From: Cryptomeria japonica
Lineage: Eukaryota; Streptophyta; Pinopsida; Cupressales; Cupressaceae
Assembly (NCBI RefSeq): GCF_030272615.1
Contig: NC_081406.1
Location: 401,276,939-401,340,938 of the forward strand
Reading direction: 5' to 3'
Length of the DNA stretch: 64,000 nucleotides
Shown: one piece after another, positions 48,201-57,546 of the stretch
Layout of the letters: every line of letters starts with the position of its first letter
Numbering within the stretch: position 1 is the stretch's first letter
Notes under the pieces: model-generated
The model's database searches: none
What the model was told of the DNA's origin: nothing
Seen by the model: the letters and a program-made list of their open reading frames with translations, nothing else
Translations under genes and position numbers: made by a program

Positions 48201-49409
48201 GAATCTTACTAAACCTCCATTGTATTCTTGAAAGTTCAAGAATTTACCTTTGTCTCTAGTCATGTGATGTGAGCATCCTAAGTCAATAATCCATTCATCC
48301 TTTGATTCAACTTTAGCTACTAGAGTTTGTTCTACTAGTTGAGCAATAGGTACCAGTTGATCTTCTATTATAGAAACAAAAACCCATCCATTGTCTACTG
48401 GATCCTCATTAGAATCATCAGTCACACCTTCATCAGCAATGTAACAAGATTTATCTTTGTTTTTCTTGAATTTATATTTTTGATATTCAGGATTGGGTTT
48501 GTATGTTCTTCTAGCTTCTTCTCTTAGTCTAGCATGTCTATCAGGGCATCTCGAAGCCATATGACGAATCTTATTGTAGTTAAAACATTTAAAGGGTGCT
48601 TTACCTTCATACTTACTTCCAATTGGGCCTTTTGGCATTTTTCTTGCAAATAGTGCTTCAAGTTCTTCAAGCTCTTCATTCTCCTTCCTGGTTTCTTCAA
48701 GTTCTCTTGCATAAAAGGCTCTCCAGTCTGATTTGTCAAAGGATGGAGCAGATGATGTTGATGCTTTGAAGGCCAAATCAGTTTTTATAGTAGTAACAGG
48801 ACCAAATTCCTCAATTTCAAAAGCGGAGAGTTTTCCAATCAATGTATCCCTAGTTACTGATGTATTAGGCATTGTTCTCAACTCATTTATAGTAGTAACC
48901 TTCATTTTATATGCCGGTGGCAAGTCTCTTAAGATTTTTGAAACAATCTCATCTTCACTCAAGGTTCCTCCACAACATTTGATACCTAAAACAATTTCAT
49001 TTACTCTTTCCATAAAAGCAAAAATCCTTTCATCTTCTTCCATTTTCAGATGTTCATACCTGACTCGGAAGCTTTCAAGTTTTGCAATTTTGACTATGGA
49101 ATCCTCTTCATTCAGTGTTTCCAAATGATCCCAAATAGCTTTTGTAGTGGACCTATCTGATAATCCCATGATTTTTTGATCTGATAATGCGCTCAAGAGT
49201 GCTTCTCTAGCTTTGCAATCATTTTCTTCATCTTTGGCTAAAGTAGCGGGAGCAGTCTGACCAGCTACAGTAGTAGTATAACCATTCTTAGTAACTTCCC
49301 AGATGTCTTTACCAATGCAATTCAAATGTGTCTCCATTCTGATTTTCCATATCCCATAGTTGGTTCCATCAAGTTTAGGACTATCCTTTCTGAAATAATT
49401 AGTAGACAT
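45264..49409 (-). pseudogene. Copia-1 Gag-Pol polyprotein with five premature stops, no frameshift
   Basis: Starts MSTNYFRKDSPKLDGTNYGIWK. Gag (about 49409-48450) ends in a damaged zinc knuckle, CFNYNKIRHMASRC. The protease motif WIIDLGCSHHMT has Leu where D-S-G is expected. Pre-integrase HHCC (HKRLCH, CKECQFGK) and the integrase core (D in LIHTDVCGP, D in RSDQGGEF, E in NGVVERKN) are intact. Reverse transcriptase has [20 protein letters not shown] and FVDDIIFGG. RNase H has CDNTAAIDISKNP. It ends at 45264. In-frame stops are at 47955 (TGA), 47445, 47109, 46986 and 45567 (all TAG; sister copia-2 has Gln at the aligned positions I could compare). The frame is otherwise continuous over 4.1 kb. 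It would act in cytoplasmic particles and nuclear integration if intact. Confidence 0.93.
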
Positions 49410-49450
49410 TGGATCTCCTCAAGTTGTTAAACTTCTGCAAAAAGAGGACT

Positions 49451-49465
49451 AGGCTCTGATACCAA
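49451..49465 (-). other. Primer-binding site of copia-1
   Basis: Minus strand TTGGTATCAGAGCCT, the canonical initiator-Met tRNA site, one base from the LTR. Confidence 0.92.
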
Positions 49466-49466
49466 T

Positions 49467-50543
49467 TGTAGTTCCCGAAGACAACTGAGAGGGGGGGGTG
49501 AATTAGTTGTCTAATAAATTCAAACCAAAAACTTATTAACCAACTTAATGCTTAATACCGATAAAATAGTTAAGTATGTCGGTATAGAGTGTTAACAGAA
49601 AATTGCTATACTGGTAAGAATTAATGCATGAAACATAAGCACAAAGTCATTCACAACATATGACACCAATATTTGTATGTGGAAACCTTGTAAGGGGAAA
49701 AACCATGGTGGGAAACCTTACCCACAATCAGATGATACTACTGCAGATAGTAAGTGTACAAAGAGGGGTCTGCACATGCAGAAAGGCCAATAGCCCAAAG
49801 CTCACTGCTCAATCACAAAAGGGGAGTCACACTGACTATAGTTGGATGGTTAAATCCAATAAGAATGTACTGCACAAAATAGCATCTTCATATGCTAGAT
49901 TTAGTACCGGTGTAATGCTGATATGCTTCTGCAAAAACCTAACTTCACCTTCAAATGATGTCTTCGTGTATACCTCTGCTTAATCTCGCATATACCTTCA
50001 CACAAATATTTTTTGCATTCTACACTTGATCTTACAAATAAGATCTTACATTTATACCATACCCTAAGACCAATTTTAGTAGGTCGGCTCTATAAGATAT
50101 TACAATAAAAACATTTTACAAATAATACAATATCCGATGCAATAACCGATTGAACATGTCAGCTTAATGCATTTACAACAATAATAAATAATCTCCATAG
50201 CGTGCCATGCTGATCTGGAAAAGATAAACCTGCCGGTGAAACCCTAGATAACCTGGACCTATTTGCCGGTAAAAGAAAATATGCAAATAAGAATATACTA
50301 GTGATTATTACTTCAAAATAAAATGTCCACATGATGTCTTCAACATTACCAAGTGTCTTCCATGTCATTGCAGGTACCGGTGAACATTATATCCTGCCGG
50401 TGAACATTATATCATGTCGGTGAACCATATACCAGTAAATGTTGCACAGTTTACTATTTGCCGGTGAAAGTTTCTGGATCTCCAAAGTAGGTGTATTTAG
50501 TAGGTGTTGACATCAATGACAAAACCATACCAAAATACCAACA
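49467..50543 (-). repeat. 5' LTR of copia-1 (1,077 bp)
   Basis: Minus-strand start TGTTGGTATTTTGG (50543), end GGGAACTACA (49467). The hairpin is at 49479-49512 and the U3 20-bp repeat at 50375-50428. Confidence 0.95.
49479..49512 (-). other. U5 terminal hairpin with C-rich loop (copia-1, 5' LTR)
   Basis: Arms agacaactga and ttagttgtct (one G-T pair) around eight G on the plus strand. Confidence 0.68.
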
Positions 50544-50548
50544 CTAAA

Positions 50549-51373
50549 AGCATGGTTACTTCCTCCACCGATGGAATTCAGAATGTTGGTTCCTCCTCAG
50601 CAGATTACAAATCAACCAATGTAACTGAAGTTCTTTTAGATTCTTTTAAGAAAATAACTGATTACAGTTCACAAGCTTATAAAGCTATAGATGACACAAT
50701 CCCAATTTTGAGGATGATAGCTCCAAAATGCAACATAGATAATAAGGATTCTTTGAGTCAACTTGACACTCTGTCGAAGTATATTACTGACAACACAATG
50801 ATAGTTGAACAAATAAAGGAACAGGCATTCAAAGACAGGTTGGAAATTGAAAAACAAAAATTCTTTGATGATCAAATAAAGAAGTGTACTAGGAAATTTG
50901 ACACACTTCTACTGGAACTATGCAACTCATTGAAGGAATTTAAAATTATGTACAAAGATACTTGCAAGACAAACTTTTTAACAATTGACATAGATAAGAA
51001 AATGAGCAAGGTACAAGAAGAAATTAATATACTTGCTGACAATTTTGTTAATTCACTTGATACATTATTAGTTTTTGAGCAAAAGATAACAGGTTTTGAG
51101 GAAGAGTTACTGAATCTAGAGAGAGAAAAGGAGAGAATAATAAACAAGGCTAAGAATCTGAGACTAAGACTAAGTCCCAGACTGGACTATCTAGTATTCT
51201 TGAGGAAGGAAATATCTGAGGCATTAGTACAAGGATAGAAAACACTAGCAGAGTATATACAGCAACTCACTGGTACAGTTCAAAGAACAGAGGCAGCAAT
51301 AAAAGATGGTAAGAAGTTTATGGAAAGCATAAATTTGGTTTTGGTGGATCTTTTTCAAATTGTAACCACCTAG
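50549..51373 (+). pseudogene. ORF2 of element C, C-terminal part
   Basis: Resumes after copia-1 with VTSSTDGIQNVGSSSADYKS and is open to one TAG near 51237. It is a helical, Lys/Glu-rich segment with AYKAIDDTIPILRMIAPKCN, LDTLSKYI and coiled-coil heptads. It ends about LFQIVTT before TAG at 51371-51373. The left end of element A and 28440-29188 of B are the counterparts. No enzyme motif. Confidence 0.75.
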
Positions 51374-51564
51374 TTACAAGATTGAGACAGAAAACTACAA
51401 CTCTATTGACACCTTGACAACCTTTGTCATTGATGCCAAAGGGGAGTAGTAGTATGAGAAAATAATCTGCAAAAGACTTATCTTCTCAGGGGGAGCTCAT
51501 ATATTTTTGGTACACATTTTTGGAAATAATATTTTGGATACACTTCTGAAATTTTCTCATGAGT

Positions 51565-51656
51565 GTTGCCATCAATGCCAAAGGGGGAGATTGTTGGCAT
51601 ATACACACTCCAATGAGACATTGTAGGTGATTGAAGGTTTTGTCATTGATGGCAAC
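51565..51656 (+). other. Polypurine tract and bracketing inverted repeat, element C
   Basis: Arm gttgccatcaatgccaaag (51565-51583) pairs with ttttgtcattgatggcaac (51638-51656) at 17 of 19 positions. The intervening 54 bases hold the tract gggggagat and the first bases of the 3' LTR. Confidence 0.72.
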
Positions 51657-52379
51657 TTAACAAGCCTATGACACTAGCAAGAAATTCCACCGGCACTAGC
51701 AAGATCAGACTCTACACCGGCACCGACAGTGAAAGGAAGCATACCGGCACACAGACCGACAGGATTTTTGTTGTAATATATTTTGTTTATTATTTGTAAA
51801 ATCATTGTAAGCCAACTTGGCAAGTTGTAAAATGACTCTTCTATAAGAGAGATCATTGTAGAAAATCTTGTGTAAGTAAGAGGAATGTGATTAGGCAAAA
51901 TAAGGCAGACCTATTATGTGAATTATAGGTTAAGGGTTTATGTAAGAAGCAAAGAAGAAACCGGTACTGGATCTGGCATTATAGATGCTACTTTGAAGCA
52001 GTACAAGATACTGGATTTATATAATCCATTTTGTAAGTCACTGAGACTTCCTATTTTGTATTTGAGCAGTGAGCTCTAGGCAATTGGCCTTCCTGCATGT
52101 GCAGGCTCCTCTTGTAGCAGTAATATTCTCTTATTGGCCAGTAAGTGAATATTGTAGGTCACAAAAGCCACCGAGGTTTTTCCCACACTGGGTTTCCTCG
52201 TTAAATCCTTGTGTTATGGTGTGTTTTTCATGTGGTTGTTTTTATCTCTGCTTATTGCATTACTTTCTGTTTACCGATACATAGTATTAATATGCTCTAC
52301 ATGTTTTAAGTTAAGAAAATCTATTAACCTGTTAGATAATGATTCAACCCCCCTCTTAGTATTTGTGGGAATCCTAACA
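51592..52379 (+). repeat. 3' LTR of element C (788 bp)
   Basis: TGTTGGCATATAC to CCTAACA, followed by agatg. Its hairpin stem is damaged (agataatga / ttagtattt). Most of it is duplicated at 52671-53376. Confidence 0.92.
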
Positions 52380-53458
52380 AGATGTACTTAAATATATCCG
52401 GGTAAGCACCCTTCAAAAATCCTAAGTATCCCAACTGGTTTCCAATGTTCCCAAAATCTTCAACAGATATCAAACTGATAGTTAATAGATAGATACAATG
52501 CAGCTAGGAAGGTCACCTATGATAATATGATCATATCAAATAAGGTGAAGATGACAGAGCAACTAACAAATATTAACGAGGCTCTTAATTAGTGCAGTTG
52601 TATATATAGATCTTGTACTAACACCAAAAAACTTACAGCTGACCTAGAGGTAAAAATAAAAGTGGCAAAGGCAAGAAATTCCATTGGCACTAGCAAGGTC
52701 AGACTCTACACTGGCACTTAGATCACCGGCACCGGTAGTGAAAGGAAGCATACCGGCATAGAGGCTGACAGGATTTTTGTTGTAATATATTTTGTTTATT
52801 ATTTGTAAAATCATTGCAAGCCGACTTGGCAAGTTGTAAAATGACTCTTATATAAGAGAGATCATTGTAGAAAATCTTGTGTAAGTAAGAGGAATGTGAT
52901 TAGGTGAAATAAGGCAGACCTATTATGTGAACTATAGGTTAAGGGTTTAAGTAGAAACCGGTACTGGATCTGGCATTATAAATGCTACTTTGAAGCAGTA
53001 CAAGATACTGGATTTATATAATCCATTTTGTAAGTCACTGAGACTTCCTATTTTGTATTTGAGCAGTGAGCTCTAGGCAATTGGCCTTCCTACATGTGCA
53101 GGCCCCTCTTGTAGTAGTAATATTCTCTTATTGGCCAGTAAGTGAATATTATGGGTCACAAAAGCCACTGAGGTTTTTCCCACACTGGGTTTCCTCATTA
53201 AATCCTTGTGTTATGGTGTTTTTTTCATGTGGTTGTTTTTATCTCTGCTTAATGCATTACTTTCTGTTTAACGGTACACAGTATTAATATGCTCTACATG
53301 TTTTAAGTTAAGAAAATCTATTAACCGGTTAGATACTAATTCAACCCCCCTCTTAGTATTTGTCAGAATTCTAACAAGATGTACTTGAATATATCCGGGT
53401 AAGCACCCTTCAAAAATCCTAAGTAAGTATCCCAACTAGTTTTCAATGTTCCCAAAAT
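51677..53458 (+). repeat. Tandem duplication of LTR C plus its flank
   Basis: Unit 1 (51677-52457) and unit 2 (52671-53458) each contain the last 700 bp of the LTR followed by the same flank (agatgtactt, tatccgggtaagcaccc). They are separated by a 213-bp spacer. Unit 2 has four extra bases in the flank (aagtaagta). Both units share changes absent from the 5' LTR, such as gtcactgag and aaaagcca. Confidence 0.85.
52458..52670 (+). other. Spacer inside the tandem duplication, ORF2-tail-like on the plus strand
   Basis: Reading plus, a segment near 52590-52670 (LTADLEVKIKVAKA) resembles the ORF2 tail of B and C in position of charges (DLDKEINRA). The host element D runs on the minus strand, so the piece looks inverted, perhaps filler copied during repair. 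The similarity is weak. Confidence 0.4.
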
Positions 53459-54164
53459 AGATACCAGACTAGTGTGTTCAATTAAACTCTTAAGCTTACC
53501 AGAGGGGCTAGCTACCAGACTAGTGTATCCTAGAACTAGTTGTTACAAAACCGGAATGGCCTACTCAATGACTTTCTTGTCTTCTATTCCTTCCTTCCTT
53601 AGCTTCTGAGCTACAACATATATCAATTCAAAACTGCTCAGTTTCTCAATATTTCTCTGTCCAAAATCAACTTGACCAGATGAGCCAAGTGCCAACAATG
53701 AATTACTGGACTCTCCAACTTGTTGACTAGCATCGGTGGCTTTGCCACTTGGTGCAGTAACCTGCTCAACCTTAACCTCTTCTATATGTATATTTGTTGT
53801 CGGAATTTCAATATCCTCAGCCTATTTATTTTCTGTATCTACATCAATAACCTCTACATCCGGAATGTTTTGTTCTGGTGTATCCTACTTATCATGCACA
53901 ACTTTAGTGTTATCTACCAATTTCTCTACAATATATATAGGTAATATTGCCAGAGGAATATCCTCAGTTAGTTTCTATTCCAAAACTGGTGAATCCAAAC
54001 CTAATATACCTTTCCCTCTTCTTCTTGCTAAAACCTATCTGAACTTCAAATTCCTTTTGCTTTGTTGTCCCAAAGGTTTTCTCAGCTTCATCAACTAGGG
54101 CATCAATAAGAGTCTTGGCATATAAGTCCAAGATCTTAGCATCAACCTCATAACCCATCTCAGT
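53459..54164 (-). pseudogene. ORF2 fragment of element D
   Basis: From the deletion junction near 54165 it reads TEMGYEVDAKILDLYAKTLIDAL, clearly the counterpart of TEMGYETDDHIIETYTKALLEA in C. A diverged tail follows (an acidic region, then SSGQVDFGQRNIEKLSSFELIYVVAQKLRKE) with stops and frame changes. The N-terminal third of ORF2 is missing. Confidence 0.65.
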
Positions 54165-54621
54165 GATCTAGATATCCCCTTAGGACTGTTATCAATCTTT
54201 CCAACTCTTGCTCATTATTTTGGGTTTGCACCAGTTTAGTTCTCAACATATCATTATTATGTTCTAGCCTAATGCATTCTTCAGATATATCTTTTAGAGA
54301 TTTGCCAAGATTTTTTGAATTCTTCTTCCAGTCTTCAATCTCCTTAGACATCCTCATAGTTAGGGCTTGCATTTCATTCTTCATGACAATATTCTCTTGA
54401 CTCGGCTTCTTACATTGTTCTTTAAGGGCATTCTTTTCTTCATCATCTTGATTTTGTAAAAGTTATTTCCTTCTAGCTTGAGAAGATGATAACCTCTCCT
54501 GTAGGATAAGAATGAATTCCTTTGTAGAGTTCAACTCATCTTGTAACTCCAAGTTCTTCATATTTTCAACATCATAATCTTCAAGTGCTACTTCAACTTG
54601 TTTCTCCAAACTCATCTCCAT
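54165..54621 (-). pseudogene. ORF1 coiled-coil fragment of element D
   Basis: Starts MEMSLEKQVEVALEDYD (54621), a diverged version of MENLMKQLE. The coiled coil carries a stop at 54463 but stays in frame through KNEMQALTMRMSKEIEDWKKN to LITVL. There it breaks off into ORF2 sequence without any zinc knuckle. Confidence 0.7.
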
Positions 54622-54673
54622 GGATTCCAAATTCAGGATCTTCCTTAAGCTATTATACTTACTCCAATGTACC

Positions 54674-54689
54674 AGGCTCTGATAACAAT
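54674..54689 (-). other. Primer-binding site of element D (altered)
   Basis: Minus strand ATTGTTATCAGAGCCT, with T for the second G of the initiator-Met site. Confidence 0.7.
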
Positions 54690-55580
54690 TCTTGGAATTC
54701 GAGAACACTGAGAGGGGGTAGCGTGAATCAATATTCTACTAGTGAGATCAATTTTAACCTTATTAACAAAGTAATGTAGTAACTGGTAACCATAAAAGAG
54801 TATAATAGTAAGTAGAAATTATGCCACCACAAGAACATACACCATAACATAGAGATTTATATGTGGAAAAACCACAGTGGGATTGGTGACCCAGAATATC
54901 TATCCACTGGCCAAATGAATAAATATTACAATAAGGGTTTGCACATGCAGGAATGCCAACAACCTAGAGCATACTACTCATCACAAAAGTAGCCTCACTG
55001 ACTACAAACACCAAATACTGGTTTACAAACAAAATTCTAAACTTAGAGAATGTATCTGCTATGCTAGATGGGTTCCGGTTCAAGCACTATCTATACCGGT
55101 TTTCATTGTGTCCTCTTTTATCGGTAACTTACAATGCATCCCAAACCTCTAAACAAATAACCAAGACTGACTACAAAATATTGCATTCGCATTTAGTCGA
55201 TCAACATTGCTCACACAATATCACACTACTATATATAGTCCTTTTCTTTGTATGCATATTCAAAATAACCTAACCAAACTGACTTAAATACCCTTCCCAA
55301 ACATAAACATGAATTCCTTATGTCGACTTAAAATGATATTACAATTTATTTATATGTCAGCCTAGACAAAAATAAATACATTAAACTTCGTGACCGATGC
55401 CGCTGATTGTTGTCATGTAGACCCGTTGGATTAATGTCCTATGTCGGCTTCATATACTAGTTCCTAGTTTGTCGGTTTCCCTTATCTACTGGATGACTTC
55501 AATGCTGGTTGCCAAATCATGAATACTGGTGAGTACCGGTTAAGTGTCCAACCCAAAATGATGTGTGTCAATTACCAACA
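54690..55580 (-). repeat. 5' LTR of element D (891 bp)
   Basis: The plus-strand left end is TCTTGGAATTC, a mutated TGTTGG terminus, and the right end is TTACCAACA. It is similar over its length to 37866-38801. The hairpin stem is partly lost (agaacactga / tcaatattct). Target-site half atgcc follows. Confidence 0.78.
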
Positions 55581-55585
55581 ATGCC

Positions 55586-56165
55586 TTCTATGTTTATTCT
55601 CTTGGTTATGTTCTTATGGATTATGTTAGCTTATGTGGCATGTTTCCTATCAGAGGTAGGCATGTTTGGTTTATTTATTGTAGATTTCTTATGTATAGTG
55701 TATCTATGTTTTAAGGAAAGACTATGTTATGATGATCTATATTTTAAGGACCATTTAGTGATATTAGGGTTTATGATTACTTGTATGATTTCCTAGTAGT
55801 GTATCTATGATGAGGCTATAGCAATGAATTATTAGGGTTTAATGCTTAAGGTTACTTGATGACTAGATGTGAGATGAAGGGATAAGATGATGATGTTATG
55901 GTTTTATGTTATAATCTCTGTTGGCTATATGATAGATGATGAATTGTTTTTATGATGTAATAACATATGTTTGAATGACATCGTATACAGATTGATTATA
56001 TTTACTAATATTTTTTTATAGATATATAGATATGGATGTGTATGTGTATAAGTGTTTTATGTTTTTTTTTGGTTGCAGACACTAGGAATCAACTCCACTA
56101 GCTTCATAGGTCTAACTATGCCTAAGAATCCTTGATGGTGATAAGGGAGATGACATAGAGGCCCA
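55586..56165 (+). repeat. 3' LTR of second LARD, continued
   Basis: Continues from 37865. It resembles the early part of the first LARD's LTR: a run of tatat, then a ggttgcag segment near 56070, then cttcatagg...ctatgcct against catcaggattca...tatacct. The open frame 55563-55796 is AT-rich chance. It ends where LTR G begins. Confidence 0.5.
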
Positions 56166-57157
56166 TGTTGACTTTTTTGAACACACAAATACACTGAGAA
56201 GGGATGGTTGAATCAGTGTATATTTTAATACTTCTAAAAATTATTTTAAACACTCAGAAGTAATTAACCATATAATGCAAAAGAACATGAAGATCAGTAA
56301 TGCATCACATAAAACTAGGATATATGTGGAAAACCCAAGATGGAAAAAAACCATGGTGAGAAAATGCTACTTGGAGCTACTGTCCAAATCTAGCCTCACA
56401 AATGTATCAACCGATTACAATTAATTTTAAGGCATCAACCTTCAGGAGACACCAATCCCCATACTTTATGGGAACCAACCCCTATAGTTTATGAACACCA
56501 ATCTCTTTACAATCACTTGATTTGAAGGCACCAACCTTCAAGAGACACCAATCCCCTACACTAACATACAAGACTACAATCTTGATGTAATACAATGATT
56601 AAATATGAACCTCTGTAGTTATGCTCTATCTCTTCAAAAATTTGGTTCACACCCTTTTATCTCTGCAACTCTCCTTCTCTATTGCTCAGATTGATAAAAT
56701 AATATCAACTCTCCTTCTATTTTGCTTCTCTATAGTTTCTAGGTCTTTTGACACACAACACAACAAAAACTTCACAATCTATATCAATCTTCATTCTATT
56801 TGTATGCTTTGTATTAACCTCAAAAAATTCATCCAAAACCTAATTTGCATCGTTATCATACACTGTGATTTGTACAACTTTCTATGTTGCATTAGGATCG
56901 TTCATTCAGTTGGTTTTCATTATGTTCTTATCATCACAACATACAGAATCTACCCCATTTTATAATTGTCCAATTGCATTCAATAGATAGGTGTTTAAGT
57001 CAACTTGTGCAAGTTCTCGGGAAACTCTCTTATCATGCTAAAACAATTTCTCAATCTTTAAATTTGGACCGTTGATCCTCAAGATTTGACCAAAAATATT
57101 TGGTTGTTATTGTCACTATGGCGATTCCACATAGCACATCACATTACTATCAACACA
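56166..57157 (-). repeat. Probable LTR of a further copia-type element (G)
   Basis: Starts tgttgac and carries the hairpin atacactga / tcagtgtat (56189-56221) with a G-rich loop. It ends near atcaaca followed by aatctccctg, which resembles a degenerate complement of a polypurine tract. No partner LTR or coding part was identified, so the extent is tentative. Confidence 0.4.
56189..56221 (-). other. U5 terminal hairpin (element G)
   Basis: Perfect nine-base arms atacactga and tcagtgtat. The stem sequence is different again from A/B/C, D and copia, while the loop is related (tgaa next to the right arm, G-rich). Confidence 0.6.
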
Positions 57158-57546
57158 ATCTCCCTGAGTCTTTATCTATGTCACATCAAATAATAACTAT
57201 CAGGGACACATGGCTATGGGTCGCAATATTGCTACATGATTCAACATACGTTATCAAACCCTACAAGACAACACTTTCTTCAACTCCTAGACTCATGGCA
57301 GCTGGGCGCTTCATTGCAAGCCTTTCTTGATGACATCACTTCTCCATGCAAAATTGCATTCTCTTCTATCCTTCTAGCTCTATGGAACCCAACATGACAC
57401 ATGGAAGTCTCTCGCCAAATCATGGGCTAACATTCTATTGTTACCTCCAATCCATGAGGATGCGGCTCAACTTTTCCTATGATTATTTACGGTTGATCAT
57501 AAAATCATAGCCTCCTTTGGTGATTAACCCTAACCACTATGATCAT
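57158..57546. other. Unassigned stretch between LTR G and element H
   Basis: No convincing coding frame or repeat structure. It may be the 3' internal end of element G. Confidence 0.35.

Larger units (their letters stand above)
43794..50543 (-). mobile_element. Copia-1: near-complete Ty1/copia retrotransposon
   Basis: LTRs are 43794-44871 (3') and 49467-50543 (5'), 1,078 and 1,077 bp and very similar by eye, so insertion was recent relative to the rest. Target-site halves ctaca (43789-43793) and ctaaa (50544-50548) match at four of five bases. Primer-binding site 49451-49465; polypurine tract 44872-44882. One polyprotein frame (49409-45264) carries Gag, protease, integrase, reverse transcriptase and RNase H with only in-frame stops. 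It is the youngest layer of the right-hand nest. Confidence 0.95.
39020..52379 (+). mobile_element. Element C: pol-less two-ORF LTR retrotransposon, interrupted by copia-1
   Basis: LTRs are 39020-39827 and 51592-52379. The target duplication agatg (39015-39019, 52380-52384) is perfect. ORF1 is 39899-41035; ORF2 is 41338-43793 and 50549-51373. Excluding copia-1 the element is about 6.6 kb, the same size and order as B. There is no pol. It inserted into element D near its 3' end and was itself hit by copia-1 in ORF2. Confidence 0.92.
37866..55580 (-). mobile_element. Element D: internally deleted relative of A/B/C, interrupted by element C
   Basis: LTRs lie at 37866-38801 and 54690-55580, with target-site halves atgca (37861-37865) and atgcc (55581-55585), four of five matching. 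Without element C, the duplicated segment and the spacer, only about 1.4 kb of internal sequence remains. It holds an ORF1 coiled coil fused directly to the middle of ORF2, so the zinc knuckles and ORF2 N-terminus are deleted. It is nested inside the LTR of the second LARD and hosts element C. Confidence 0.8.

Noticed and set aside
52671-53376. A solo LTR of the A/B/C family
   Set aside because: It is followed by the same flank as the 3' LTR of C and shares its private mutations, so it is part of a segmental duplication.
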